DNA from: Spirochaetales bacterium
Lineage (GTDB): Bacteria > Spirochaetota > Spirochaetia > Sphaerochaetales > Sphaerochaetaceae
NCBI GenBank assembly: GCA_017470995.1
Contig: JAFUXI010000072.1
Location: forward strand, 1 to 39,531
Direction: 5' to 3'
Length of the DNA stretch: 39,531 nucleotides
Of this stretch, positions 7,244 through 15,822 are shown one piece after another. Each line of letters begins with the position of its first letter. The stretch's first letter is position 1. A program made the translations under genes and the position numbers. The notes beneath the pieces are model-generated. The model worked only from the letters and a program-made list of their open reading frames with translations. It did no database searches and was not told where the DNA came from.

Positions 7244-9628
7244 TCAGCTTTTCTTCTCGGCGCACAGGGTGACAACCAGAAGGTCATCGCTGCCGGTTTC
7301 CTTGATGAAATAGCTTGTAGTGAAGAATGTTTTCGGTTCTCCTTTTTTATTGCGGATATTCACGGTATAGCGGAATCTCTCCATTCCCTTCTGGTGGTTC
7401 TCTATCTGTTTTTCGACATCAAATGTCTTTCTGAACTCAGCGGCATCGGCCTCCGTCATGTCCTGGGTGAGCTCGCCAAACAGATTGGAAAGTGAACCGG
7501 CACTGGCATACTCGTAGTCATCGATGATTTCATATGCCATGGCATAGTAGCTGTTTCTGGAAAGGTTCGACATGAGAACCAGCGGATACTCCTTGAACAC
7601 CGTATTCACGAGCATCTGTACGCTGGATGACTGTGCGGAATTCTTTACAAATCCTGCATCGGCGATGTTTCCTGCTTCCCGTCTGCATGTATCAATGAAT
7701 TCAGCTTCCGTCAGCGGCTTTGAGAAAATAAAACCCTGGATCTGGTTGACTCCGAGGGTCTTCAAAAAGCCCATCTGCTCCATTGTCTCGACACCTTCAG
7801 CAACGGAATTGAGTTGCAGCCTGTGGGCAAGGAATACGACGGATTCCAGAAGAACGCGCTCCTTTTCGTCGAGAATCTTTGAACTGATGAGGCTCCTGTC
7901 GATCTTCAGGGTATCGACATCGACTGACTTGATGAATTCCAATGAAGAAGCACCGCTTCCGAAATCATCGACTGCAACCAAGAATCCCGCGGCCCTTATT
8001 GCCCGGATGAGCGGGTCTATGATGTTGGGCAGATGAATGTATGCGGATTCGGTGATCTCGATCTCAAACAGGTTGTGGGGAATTCCATAGGAGTCTGCAA
8101 TCTCACAGAGCCTGCGCTCGATGTTCCGTTCATAAAGCACATGCATGCGAGAGAAGTTGACGGAAATGCGAACCTGAGGAACGTTCAGTTCCCGCTGCTT
8201 GCTGAGCATTCGGCAGGATTCTTCGAACATATACCAGTCCAGAGCAAGGATGGAACTGTTCTTCTCGAGCTCCGGAATGAACTCTGATGGAAGTATGACC
8301 TCTCCGTTGCTCTTCTCCCATCTGGAGAGGGCCTCTGCGCCGACAAGCTTGTGCGATGTAGTTTCGTACAGGGGCTGGTAGTAGGCCTTCATCTCTTTGG
8401 TACGCATGGCTTCGCCGATGGCCTGGGCAACACGCTCGGTGTAGTGAGTAGGCTGCTGCTCCATGGAGATTTCTCCCTCGGCGACAAAGATGCGTCCTTT
8501 GAAGATGACGCAGTTCTTGGCTCCTTTCTTTCCGATGTATAGCTGGGTCTCGGCCTCGTTGAGTATGTCGCGCTCGGTGCATTCGTTGCGTGTTGCGGAC
8601 GTGCATCCTACGGTGATTGTCATATACTCACGTGTAGTTCCGTCTTTGCGCTCGATTCTAAGCTTTTCGACGACATCCTTGACGCCGATGGAAAGCTTTA
8701 ACAGTTTCTCATCATCGATATCTTCGAAGATAGCTACAAAATCATCTCCGTTGTATCTGAATAACTTGGCATTCTGTTTGCTCAGGTAATCATTGATGGC
8801 TTCGCTGATTCTCTTAAGTACCATATCTCCGCGCTGGTGAGTGTATTCGTCATTGAATCTCTTGAAGTCATCGAGGTCATAGATGAGCACTCCGAACCTT
8901 TCGGCCTCGCTTTCCCCGATGGTATCGAAATACTCATAGAGGGCGCGCATATTCAGAAATCCGGTCTGCATGTCCCGGTATGCAGTCTCGATCAGATCAG
9001 CCTGAAGGCTTGCGCTTCTGTAGGTAATCAGACGGAAGACTACATATGCCACGACAGAACAAAACCTGATGATTATGTTTCCGACCAGGACATAACCGCT
9101 TGAGTTGCTGAGTACGAGAAGAGGGAAGAAGCAGGATAGGACCAGAAACGACATGCAGATGATGCTTTCTCGTTTCTGATAGAAGGGCAGGAATGCGCAG
9201 ATTACAAGATAATAGGTGGAAAGCGTGATGCCGTTATAGGTAGATGCCGGCCCCTGTTCGCCTATGGTAGCGCATCTTCCCATTGCAAGGAGAAAAACCG
9301 AAATGACAATCGAGAAATGCAGAGACAGCATTACGACTTTCAGCGGAGTCCTCTTGAGTCCCTTGAACTTGAGAAGGATAATCAGGGGAATCAACGAAGA
9401 TACCGTACTGAACAGTATTCCGATTGCTCCCAGTGGGTGGTTGAAAGAGGAGATATCCGCTCCGAACAGCTTGGCGATGATCCAGAACAGATCAACCGTA
9501 AGCATCAGGGCGGATATTACGGTTGCGGAAAAGTAATTCTGCCTGTCGAAATAATCAAGCTCGATTTCCCGTTTCCCGGAAAACAGGCTATCGAGACTTA
9601 TGTATTTGCTGTTTCTGTTATTGCTCAT
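7244..9628 (-). CDS. Membrane GGDEF/EAL protein, likely c-di-GMP phosphodiesterase
   Basis: A 794-residue protein. Residues about 35-205 hold several hydrophobic helices (membrane sensor part). The GGDEF domain (about 215-375) has a degenerate signature, R-Y-N-G-D-D-F at 291-297 instead of R-Y-G-G-D/E-E-F, so cyclase activity is doubtful. The EAL domain (about 390-645) keeps E-A-L at 432-434, D-D-F-G-S-G at 554-559, K-I-D-R near 575 and E-G-V-E-T at 611-615, so it probably hydrolyses c-di-GMP. A C-terminal region of about 130 residues looks PAS-like. The gene starts nine bases after the pfp stop, which suggests one operon with pfp. Confidence 0.9.
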   Translation of the reverse strand: MSNNRNSKYISLDSLFSGKREIELDYFDRQNYFSATVISALMLTVDLFWIIAKLFGADISSFNHPLGAIGILFSTVSSLIPLIILLKFKGLKRTPLKVVMLSLHFSIVISVFLLAMGRCATIGEQGPASTYNGITLSTYYLVICAFLPFYQKRESIICMSFLVLSCFFPLLVLSNSSGYVLVGNIIIRFCSVVAYVVFRLITYRSASLQADLIETAYRDMQTGFLNMRALYEYFDTIGESEAERFGVLIYDLDDFKRFNDEYTHQRGDMVLKRISEAINDYLSKQNAKLFRYNGDDFVAIFEDIDDEKLLKLSIGVKDVVEKLRIERKDGTTREYMTITVGCTSATRNECTERDILNEAETQLYIGKKGAKNCVIFKGRIFVAEGEISMEQQPTHYTERVAQAIGEAMRTKEMKAYYQPLYETTSHKLVGAEALSRWEKSNGEVILPSEFIPELEKNSSILALDWYMFEESCRMLSKQRELNVPQVRISVNFSRMHVLYERNIERRLCEIADSYGIPHNLFEIEITESAYIHLPNIIDPLIRAIRAAGFLVAVDDFGSGASSLEFIKSVDVDTLKIDRSLISSKILDEKERVLLESVVFLAHRLQLNSVAEGVETMEQMGFLKTLGVNQIQGFIFSKPLTEAEFIDTCRREAGNIADAGFVKNSAQSSSVQMLVNTVFKEYPLVLMSNLSRNSYYAMAYEIIDDYEYASAGSLSNLFGELTQDMTEADAAEFRKTFDVEKQIENHQKGMERFRYTVNIRNKKGEPKTFFTTSYFIKETGSDDLLVVTLCAEKKS

Positions 9629-9637
9629 CTTGTCTTA

Positions 9638-11296
9638 TCAGTTCTTGTGCTCGAGCTTCAGGGTCATCGTGCTCTGATCGCAGACCTCTGCAGGTCCGTA
9701 GTACTGAATTGCACCGGGGAATGTGAAACACGTTCCGACGGCCCATTCATCCCTGTGGGAAGCGAAGTACTTGAACGGTTCTCCGTCCAGCTCGACGAGT
9801 GCCTTGCGGATGACCGGCTTGAGCTCGCCGTGGCGCTGCTCGAGGTTCATCATCATTGTGATGGGGATACCGCCTGCCTGCCACTGGTCTGCCGGCTTGG
9901 AAAGCTGAGTCACGCTTGACAGGTAACCGGTGAGGTTGGCCTCGAGGAGGAGAACTGCATTGTAGCCGAGGCTGTAGCAGTAGTCTGCATCGAAATTGGA
10001 CGGGAATGCGCAGCGTCCCTCATAACCGAAGAAGTGATTCTGCGTGCTGAACTTGCCCTTGTAGGTTCCGGCTGCCTTCATTTCCTTGAGTCTCTTCTCG
10101 ACTGTCTGGATCAGAAGCTTCTCTGTCTCGATCTTGGAAACCTGAACGTTGCCATGTGCATCACGGTCTGCAAGAAGCTGTCCCTTGATCTCGTCGGGGA
10201 GGCTGTCGAAGACGCTTCTGGACTGCTTGGAGAGTTTTTGCTCCACGAATGAAATCTTTTCCTTGATGGAATCTATTGCGTTGAATTCCTTCTCGACTGA
10301 TGCAAGCAGGTCATTGATCTCGCGGATGAGCATCTTCAAAGAAGGAACGAACTCGACAAGTCCTTCCGGAACGAGGATGACACCGAAGTTGTTTCCGTTC
10401 TCTGCACGCTTTGCAACGATGTCTGCGATGTAGTTTGTGATGTCCTCGATGCTCTGGTTCTTTGCCTCGACTTCCTCGCCGATCAGACAGATGTTCGGCT
10501 GTGTCTGCAGGGCGCACTCGAGGGCGATGTGGCTGGCGCTTCTTCCCATAAGGCGGATGAAATGCCAGTACTTGCGTGCGGAGTTTGCATCACGCTCGAT
10601 GTTTCCGATGAGTTCGGAGTAGGTCTTGGTTGCCGTGTCGAAACCGAAGCTTGCCTCGATGCTCTCGTTCTTGAGGTCTCCGTCGATGGTCTTGGGGCAT
10701 CCGACTACACAGATGCTCTCGCCCTTGGCGCGGAAATATTCGGCAAGGACTGCTGCGTTTGTATTGGAATCATCGCCTCCGATGATAACGATTGCATTGA
10801 TGTTATGCTTATGGCAGACCTCTGTGCAGACTGCGAACTGGTCCTGGCTCTCGAGCTTTGTTCTTCCTGATCCGATGATGTCGATTCCGCCGGTGTTGCG
10901 GTATTCGTCTATAAGCTCATCTGTCATGATGATGTACTTGTCTTCGAGGATTCCGCTGGGGCCGCCGATGAAGCCATAGAGCTGGCTTTCGGGATTTGCC
11001 TTTTTGAGGGCATCGTAGAGACCGCTGATTACGTTGTGTCCGCCGGGAGCCTGTCCTCCGGAGAGGATGACGCCTACGTTCATTTTCTTGCCGGCATCCT
11101 TCTTGTCACCCTTTTCGAAGCTTACCTTCGGAAGTCCGTATGTATTCGGGAAAAGCTTCTGGAGCTTCTCCTGGTCGCTGACTGACTGTGTCTTCTGACC
11201 GAGAACCGGTCTGATCTTGCTGATGTCCTCCCTGAGGATCAGGGGGAGCTTCGGATTGTAGGAATATCTTGCCTGCTGAAGAGCTGAGACTTTCAT
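9638..11296 (-). CDS. pfp: Pyrophosphate-dependent 6-phosphofructokinase (long/beta type)
   Basis: Converts fructose 6-phosphate and PPi to fructose 1,6-bisphosphate in glycolysis, reversibly. The start at 11296 (MKVSAL...) is chosen because GGGAGGAAG lies just upstream; an in-frame ATG 93 bases further up lacks a ribosome site. The result is 552 residues, the long PPi-PFK size found in spirochaetes and plants. Motifs are [11 protein letters not shown] near 78-88, G-G-D-D-S-N-T at 173-179 (the second Asp favours PPi over ATP), P-K-T-I-D-G-D-L at 201-208 and M-G-R-S-A-S-H at 250-256. It is followed directly by a c-di-GMP gene. Confidence 0.96.
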   Translation of the reverse strand: MKVSALQQARYSYNPKLPLILREDISKIRPVLGQKTQSVSDQEKLQKLFPNTYGLPKVSFEKGDKKDAGKKMNVGVILSGGQAPGGHNVISGLYDALKKANPESQLYGFIGGPSGILEDKYIIMTDELIDEYRNTGGIDIIGSGRTKLESQDQFAVCTEVCHKHNINAIVIIGGDDSNTNAAVLAEYFRAKGESICVVGCPKTIDGDLKNESIEASFGFDTATKTYSELIGNIERDANSARKYWHFIRLMGRSASHIALECALQTQPNICLIGEEVEAKNQSIEDITNYIADIVAKRAENGNNFGVILVPEGLVEFVPSLKMLIREINDLLASVEKEFNAIDSIKEKISFVEQKLSKQSRSVFDSLPDEIKGQLLADRDAHGNVQVSKIETEKLLIQTVEKRLKEMKAAGTYKGKFSTQNHFFGYEGRCAFPSNFDADYCYSLGYNAVLLLEANLTGYLSSVTQLSKPADQWQAGGIPITMMMNLEQRHGELKPVIRKALVELDGEPFKYFASHRDEWAVGTCFTFPGAIQYYGPAEVCDQSTMTLKLEHKN

Positions 11297-11360
11297 TTCT
11301 TCCTCCCATTGGTAAAGTATGCATTTCAGGGGCCGGATTTGGCGGCAAACCCTCAGTCTG

Positions 11361-11389
11361 AGTTTACTTTCTACGCTTGAAATATTCAA
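11361..11389 (-). promoter_or_regulatory. Candidate sigma-70 promoter for pfp
   Basis: On the minus strand TTGAAT (11389-11384), a 17-base spacer and TAAACT (11366-11361). This leaves a leader of about 60 bases before the pfp ATG, with no recognised riboswitch in it. It is divergent from, and overlaps, the DUF188 promoter. Confidence 0.5.
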
Positions 11390-11406
11390 TATTCTTTGCC
11401 TAGAAT
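11377..11406 (+). promoter_or_regulatory. Candidate promoter for DUF188-punA, probably leaderless
   Basis: TTGAAA (11377-11382), an 18-base spacer and TAGAAT (11401-11406). Only six bases separate the -10 box from ATG 11413 and no ribosome site is visible, so the transcript likely begins at or next to the ATG. Confidence 0.5.
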
Positions 11407-11412
11407 ATATAC

Positions 11413-11961
11413 ATGGTATTCGATATATGGGTGGATGCCGATTCGGTCCCTAAAAACCTCAGACAGATGATACTCAAAGCCGCCTCCAGAATCGGAGCAC
11501 GCTGTATCTTCGTCGCCGATAGGGAACTGGCAGACGTGAAGACATATATTGCGGACGACACCTTCTCCCTCAGACAGAAGGCCAGGGAGGAGGGGCAGGC
11601 CGATCCCGCCGAGATCCGCAAGATCAGAAGCTCCATTTCATGGGTCGTGGTTCCTTCTTCCGAAAACAGCGCCGATGACTACATAGTGGAAACTGCCGCG
11701 GAAGGATCGCTTTGCATTACACACGATATACCCCTGGCATCAAGGCTCCTTGAAAAAGGCTGTACGGTGATAGACGACAGGGGATCGGAATACACTGCTT
11801 CCGACATAAAGGTCCGGCTGGGGGACAGGCTTGTAAATCAGGAACTGAGATCCTGGGGTGTGTTTTCAGAGCAGCAGAGCAGGATGGGGCAGGGTGTCCA
11901 GAAGGCTTTTGCCGACAGTCTGGACAGGACAATCACAAGAATGATGAACGTAAACAGATAA
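11413..11961 (+). CDS. DUF188 (YaiI/YqxD) family protein
   Basis: A 182-residue cytosolic protein beginning with the family hallmark W-V-D-A-D-S-V-P and containing D-D-Y-I-V-E and T-H-D-I-P-L-A. The family has a PIN-like arrangement of acidic residues, but its function is unsettled. No Shine-Dalgarno sequence precedes the ATG; the -10 box is six bases upstream, which suggests a leaderless mRNA. The purine nucleoside phosphorylase gene follows after 12 bases with a clear ribosome site, so the two probably form an operon. Confidence 0.88.
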   Translation: MVFDIWVDADSVPKNLRQMILKAASRIGARCIFVADRELADVKTYIADDTFSLRQKAREEGQADPAEIRKIRSSISWVVVPSSENSADDYIVETAAEGSLCITHDIPLASRLLEKGCTVIDDRGSEYTASDIKVRLGDRLVNQELRSWGVFSEQQSRMGQGVQKAFADSLDRTITRMMNVNR

Positions 11962-11973
11962 CAGGAGATTGAT

Positions 11974-12798
11974 ATGGAGAATCTGATGAAGAAGCTTAAA
12001 GAGGCAAAAGCCTTCATCGAAGAGCGGACAAAAGGCATGGATATCTATGCAGGACTTGTGCTCGGCTCAGGTCTCGGCGATCTTGCCGAGGATATAAAGG
12101 ACCCTGTGATAATAAATTACAAGGATATCCCGAACTTCCCGGTCTCTACTGTGGCAGGCCATGCAGGCAGACTGGTTATAGGTGAACTCGAGGGACGGAA
12201 CGTTCTTTGCATGCAGGGACGCTTCCACTTCTATGAAGGATATGAAATGGATCAGGTTGTTTTCCCGATTCAGGTCATGAAGATGCTGGGAATCCAGCGC
12301 CTCATTCTCACCAACGCGGCAGGTTGTGTGAACAAGGCCTGGAATCCGGGAACCCTTATGCTGATGACCGACCACATCAAGCTTGTTCCCAACTGTCCCA
12401 TGAGAGGGCATAACGAAGATGAGTTGGGACTGAGGTTCTTCGACATGTCCAGAGCCTACGACCCCGAGCTTCTGGAAGTAGCACGTAGGGAAGCTGCAAA
12501 GCTCGGAATTCCGGTTAAGGAAGGCGTTTACATGTTCTTCGCCGGTCCCAACTTCGAGACTCCTGCCGAAATCAGAGCTGCCCGTGTCCTTGGAGCCGAT
12601 GCCGTCGGAATGTCGACGGTTCCGGAGGTCATAGCCGCTGCCCACTGCGGACTCAGAACCCTCGGCATCAGCTGCATGACGAACATGGCCGCAGGTATTC
12701 TGGATCAGCCTCTGGGACACACCGAAGTACTGGAGACAGGACTTAGAGTCAAAGGTCAGTTCTCGGCCTTGATCCGTGCAATCGTGAGAGAATTCTAA
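11974..12798 (+). CDS. punA: Purine nucleoside phosphorylase (trimeric PNP-I type)
   Basis: Cleaves inosine and guanosine, and their deoxy forms, with phosphate to give the free base and ribose 1-phosphate; a purine salvage enzyme. The 274-residue length is typical. Motifs are L-G-S-G-L-G near 29-34, the G-H-A-G-R-L-V phosphate-site segment, Q-G-R-F-H-F-Y-E-G, T-N-A-A-G and G-P-N-F-E-T-P-A-E. A ribosome site (AGGAG) stands before ATG 11974. It is downstream of, and probably cotranscribed with, the DUF188 gene. Confidence 0.94.
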   Translation: MENLMKKLKEAKAFIEERTKGMDIYAGLVLGSGLGDLAEDIKDPVIINYKDIPNFPVSTVAGHAGRLVIGELEGRNVLCMQGRFHFYEGYEMDQVVFPIQVMKMLGIQRLILTNAAGCVNKAWNPGTLMLMTDHIKLVPNCPMRGHNEDELGLRFFDMSRAYDPELLEVARREAAKLGIPVKEGVYMFFAGPNFETPAEIRAARVLGADAVGMSTVPEVIAAAHCGLRTLGISCMTNMAAGILDQPLGHTEVLETGLRVKGQFSALIRAIVREF

Positions 12799-12827
12799 AC
12801 TGTATTGATATTCTGGGACATTATTTC

Positions 12828-12859
12828 AGGGCTCTGTTCTCTTATGAGAGCAGGGCCCT
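12828..12859. terminator. Bidirectional hairpin between punA and the ABC importer operon
   Basis: A 14-bp stem (including two G-U pairs on the plus-strand RNA) with a TTAT loop lies between two convergent genes and overlaps the last codons of the minus-strand ATPase gene. There is no real T-run on either side, so it is at best a weak terminator or an RNA end protector. Confidence 0.4.
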
Positions 12860-13636
12860 GTCGTTTGCAAGCTCTTCACCGCTGGCTTTGGCGAATTCAT
12901 CCATGAGATCCCTGACAGTTAGCTTTGCCTTGTCTTCACCCTTTATGTCCAGGATTATCCTGCCCTCGTTCATCATTATCAGACGGTTGCCGAAGCGGAT
13001 GGCGTCCTTCATGTTATGGGTTACCATCATGGTCATCAGGCGGTTCTCTGTGATTATCTGATTGGAGAGCTGGAGGACCTTCTCCGCAGTGCGGGGATCA
13101 AGAGCAGCAGTATGCTCGTCCAGAAGCAGGAGCTTGGGTTTGTTCAGGGTTGCCATCAGAAGGGTCAGAGCCTGCCTCTGTCCTCCGGAAAGCACTCCGA
13201 CCTTGGATGTGAGGCGGTCTTCCAGACCCAGACCCAGAGTGGCCAGCAGAGCCTTGTATTCATCTTTCTCCGGTTTCGTTACACCTGGTTTTAGGCCACG
13301 CTTCTGACCCCTGCGCTTTGCCAGTGCGAGGTTCTCGATTATCTGCATGGTAGCGGCGGTTCCGCGCATGGGATCCTGGAAGACTCTTCCGAGCCATGGA
13401 GCTCTCTGGTGCTCGCTCAGGGAAGTGACGTCGTTGCCGTCGATTATGACTTTGCCGTCATCGATCGGCCAAACCCCTGCGATTGCGTTGAGCAGGGTGG
13501 ATTTTCCTGCTCCGTTTCCGCCGATCATTGTCACGAAGTCGCCGTCATCCAGATGAAGCGATACTCCGTCCAAGGCTATCTTCTGGTTGATTGTATTCGG
13601 GTTGAATGTCTTGCGGAGGTTTACAAGGTCAAGCAT
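12842..13636 (-). CDS. ABC importer ATP-binding protein (TrpZ-like)
   Basis: Start chosen at 13636 (MLDLVNLRKTF), which has AGGAGG upstream; the open frame extends further but without a ribosome site. This gives 264 residues. Walker A is G-G-N-G-A-G-K-S, the signature is L-S-G-G-Q-R-Q-A and Walker B L-L-L-L-D-E-H. It starts eight bases inside the end of the permease gene. It powers the TrpXYZ-like importer encoded with it. Confidence 0.92.
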   Translation of the reverse strand: MLDLVNLRKTFNPNTINQKIALDGVSLHLDDGDFVTMIGGNGAGKSTLLNAIAGVWPIDDGKVIIDGNDVTSLSEHQRAPWLGRVFQDPMRGTAATMQIIENLALAKRRGQKRGLKPGVTKPEKDEYKALLATLGLGLEDRLTSKVGVLSGGQRQALTLLMATLNKPKLLLLDEHTAALDPRTAEKVLQLSNQIITENRLMTMMVTHNMKDAIRFGNRLIMMNEGRIILDIKGEDKAKLTVRDLMDEFAKASGEELANDRALLS

Positions 13637-14552
13637 TGCGCACCTCCTTTGATGACTTGGATTTAGATAGCTTTCCCTTCCAGTAGGGGATTGCAAGGAA
13701 GATTGCAACGACCAGGGCGGAGAGAAGCTTGAGCATGTTGGTGTTGAGTCCAAGCCATAGGACGATCTGGATTACTATGTAATAGATCACAGCTCCCAGC
13801 GAGACACCCAGAAGCTTGAGTGCAAAGTTATGGAATATCTTTCCGAAGATAACGGAACTGATGATGACGGCAGCCAGACCGATTACGATTCCACCACGGC
13901 CCATGTTGACATCCACTGCACCCTGATACTGGGCATAGAGTGCGGAAGCGAGGGCAACGATTCCGTTTGAAATCATAAGGCCGATGATCTTGCATCTGTT
14001 GACATTGATGCCCTGGGCCCTGGCCATGTGCTCGTTTGAACCTGTGGCTCTGAGGGCTGCTCCGATTTCCCGGCCGAAATACCAGTAGAGCACACCGATC
14101 AGGATGGCGGTCACGATTATCATCACCAGAATCGGGTTGTTCAGTCCAAGAACCTTGACGTTTCTTGATGTGACCAGAAGGTGATAGTTCCGGACATTGA
14201 TTCCCTGGTTGGCCTTGAATCCCATAATCGCAAGGTTTATAGAGTAAAGCGAGAGCTGCGTGAGTATTCCCGCAAGGATTGCCGGGATTCCCATCGCAGT
14301 ATGGAAAAGACCTGTGACCAGACCGGCGATCATGCCTGCCAGGACGGCGCAGAGAAGGGCGAGCCAGAGGTTCGCTCCGTTGAGCATCATCATGACGCAG
14401 ACGGCACCGCCTGTGGCCATTGTGCCGTCTACCGTCAGATCTGCTATATCAAGTACTTTGTATGTCAGATACACTCCTATGGCCATAACGCCCCAGATAA
14501 GGCCCTGTGCGATGGCTCCCGGAAGTGCACTCAGCAACGAAGAAATATTCAC
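13629..14552 (-). CDS. ABC importer permease (TrpY-like)
   Basis: A 307-residue integral membrane protein with about 8-9 hydrophobic helices, of the branched-chain-type permease fold. The segment L-D-I-A-D-L-T-V-D-G-T near 34-44 and R-A-T-G-S-N-E-H-M-A-R-A-Q-G-I-N are typical of permeases that pair with ABC_sub_bind (TrpX) proteins. It lies between the binding-protein gene (22-base gap) and the ATPase gene (8-base overlap). Confidence 0.9.
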   Translation of the reverse strand: MNISSLLSALPGAIAQGLIWGVMAIGVYLTYKVLDIADLTVDGTMATGGAVCVMMMLNGANLWLALLCAVLAGMIAGLVTGLFHTAMGIPAILAGILTQLSLYSINLAIMGFKANQGINVRNYHLLVTSRNVKVLGLNNPILVMIIVTAILIGVLYWYFGREIGAALRATGSNEHMARAQGINVNRCKIIGLMISNGIVALASALYAQYQGAVDVNMGRGGIVIGLAAVIISSVIFGKIFHNFALKLLGVSLGAVIYYIVIQIVLWLGLNTNMLKLLSALVVAIFLAIPYWKGKLSKSKSSKEVRNA

Positions 14553-14574
14553 GACAGATCTCCAGAATCAAGAA

Positions 14575-15537
14575 TCAGATTGCAGTATAGTCACTCGGAA
14601 CCGTAATGCCAAGCATTGCGCAGAGCTCTGCATTGTACTCCTTGATGGGGTTTGCGGCGTACTCGATCTTCATCTTGGAGATGTCTTCGCCCTGGAGAAC
14701 CTTGACTGCCATCTTTCCGGTTGTGTATCCGAGATCGTAGTAGCTGATTGTCAGGGTCGCGACTCCGCAGCCCTTGCAGATTCCTTCCTCACCGGCGATT
14801 ACCGGGACCTTTGCGGGCTCGACTACGTTTCTGATTGCCTCAGTGCAGGAAGCGGCGGTGTTGTCTGTCGGGATGTAGATTACATCGCAGCCTTCGCATG
14901 CGCTTGCGGTAACCGATGCGACGTCATTGGAATCCGTGAATGCATATCTGGAATGCTTGAGTCCCATGGCATCGAGGTACTTCTCCATCTCTACGATCTG
15001 ATAGACAGAGTTCGGCTCACCGGAGCAGTAGAGGAGACCTACGTTCTGTGCATTCGGACAGATTTCCTTGATCATCTCGGCCTGCCTGTCAAGCGGAGCA
15101 AGGTCGGAAGCTCCGGATACGTTGATTCCCGTGCATCCGTCTGCAAGCTTGAGATCCAGGGCTGTCTCGTAATCGGTGACCGATGTTCCGAGAATAGGGA
15201 TGTCTCCGGTTGCAGCTGCAGCGACCTGAAGCGGCGGGGTGGCGTTGGCCATGATCAGATCGACTTTATTGGAAACAAGGCCGTTGATGATTGTTGTGAC
15301 GGTGGACATGTCTCCGGAAGCGTTCTGATAATCGAATTTGACGTTTTCTTCCCCGAGGGCATCCTTGATGGCATCCATGAAGCCCTGTGATGCGGAATCA
15401 AGTGCAACATGCTGAACAAGCTGGCAGATTCCGACATTGTAAACCTTCTTAGTCTCAGCCTTTTCGGAAGAGGCTCCCGCATAAACCAGTGCCATAGCAA
15501 CAATGAGCACCATAACCAATACGATGACTTTCTTCAT
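14575..15537 (-). CDS. ABC importer substrate-binding protein (TrpX family, PF04392)
   Basis: A 320-residue exported protein. Residues 1-20 are a Sec signal peptide ending near A-L-V-Y-A-G with no lipobox cysteine, as in many spirochaetal binding proteins. The mature part has the two-lobe ABC_sub_bind fold: Y-N-V-G-I-C-Q-L-V-Q-H, A-S-Q-G-F-M-D-A, then V-G-L-L-Y-C-S-G-E-P-N-S. Relatives are generally annotated as tryptophan importers, often under T-box control in Firmicutes. Here the leader peptide upstream is loaded with Phe and Tyr codons instead, so phenylalanine or a broad aromatic substrate is inferred. Ribosome site AGGAGG before ATG 15537. First structural gene of the operon. Confidence 0.9.
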   Translation of the reverse strand: MKKVIVLVMVLIVAMALVYAGASSEKAETKKVYNVGICQLVQHVALDSASQGFMDAIKDALGEENVKFDYQNASGDMSTVTTIINGLVSNKVDLIMANATPPLQVAAAATGDIPILGTSVTDYETALDLKLADGCTGINVSGASDLAPLDRQAEMIKEICPNAQNVGLLYCSGEPNSVYQIVEMEKYLDAMGLKHSRYAFTDSNDVASVTASACEGCDVIYIPTDNTAASCTEAIRNVVEPAKVPVIAGEEGICKGCGVATLTISYYDLGYTTGKMAVKVLQGEDISKMKIEYAANPIKEYNAELCAMLGITVPSDYTAI

Positions 15538-15569
15538 GTTATCCTCCTATGAAAACGTCAGTTCCAAAT

Positions 15570-15595
15570 AAAAAAAGCCCTCCGTCCAGGAGGGC
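15570..15595 (-). terminator. Attenuator terminator upstream of the TrpX-like gene
   Basis: On the minus strand a 7-bp GC-rich stem (GCCCTCC / GGAGGGC) with loop TGGAC is followed by seven T (15576-15570). It stands between the leader peptide stop (15617) and the first structural gene (15537), where transcription attenuators sit. A competing pairing is possible between CTCTTCCGTC (15638-15629, inside the leader-peptide ORF) and GACGGAGGG (15586-15578), which would break the terminator. Confidence 0.82.
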
Positions 15596-15616
15596 CTATG
15601 TTCAAACAACTGGCAA

Positions 15617-15673
15617 TCACCCAGACACGACGGAAGAGGTTCTAAAAAAGAAGAAAAAATAGAAACCCTTCAT
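15617..15673 (-). CDS. Aromatic (Phe-rich) attenuator leader peptide
   Basis: An 18-codon ORF reading MKGFYFFFFFRTSSVVSG. Residues 4-10 are seven aromatic codons in a row (six Phe, one Tyr). It has a GGAGG ribosome site five bases before the ATG and lies about 30 bases after the predicted transcription start. Its stop is 22 bases before the terminator stem. The arrangement matches the classical pheL-type leader: ribosome stalling at Phe codons when charged tRNA-Phe is scarce would favour read-through into the importer genes. The peptide itself need have no function. The ORF and its layout are seen directly; the mechanism is inferred. Confidence 0.8.
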   Translation of the reverse strand: MKGFYFFFFFRTSSVVSG

Positions 15674-15709
15674 AGCATCCTCCGTGCGCCAAAAGCGATT
15701 GTTGTATTT

Positions 15710-15738
15710 TTATTAGCTCAAAACGCGTTTTTTGTCAA
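15710..15738 (-). promoter_or_regulatory. Promoter of the attenuated ABC importer operon
   Basis: On the minus strand TTGACA (15738-15733), a 17-base spacer and TAATAA (15715-15710). The -35 box is a perfect consensus. Transcription would start near 15703 and give an attenuated RNA of about 130 bases. Confidence 0.75.
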
Positions 15739-15770
15739 TGCATTTGCATAAAAAACTAGAAATCGGTAAT

Positions 15771-15804
15771 AAAAAAAGAAAAGGCAGCTCCGCGTGAAGC
15801 TGCC
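15771..15804 (-). terminator. Terminator of the ABC-2 exporter operon
   Basis: On the minus strand GGCAGCT / AGCTGCC forms a hairpin 18 bases after the stop of the permease gene. It is followed by TTTTCTTTTTTT. It insulates the exporter operon from the importer promoter that follows. Confidence 0.88.
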
Positions 15805-15822
15805 ATATTTTTAAATATAGTT

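Noticed and set aside
12828..12859. Strong terminator after punA
   Set aside because: The stem is good but no T-run follows on either strand, so I list it only as a weak hairpin.
14260..15390. Plus-strand open frame of 376 codons opposite the importer genes
   Set aside because: Shadow of the permease and binding-protein genes, both well supported.
15538..15703. T-box riboswitch for the TrpX-like operon
   Set aside because: The leader is only about 165 bases, has no T-box sequence like TGGNACCGCG and instead holds a coding leader peptide.
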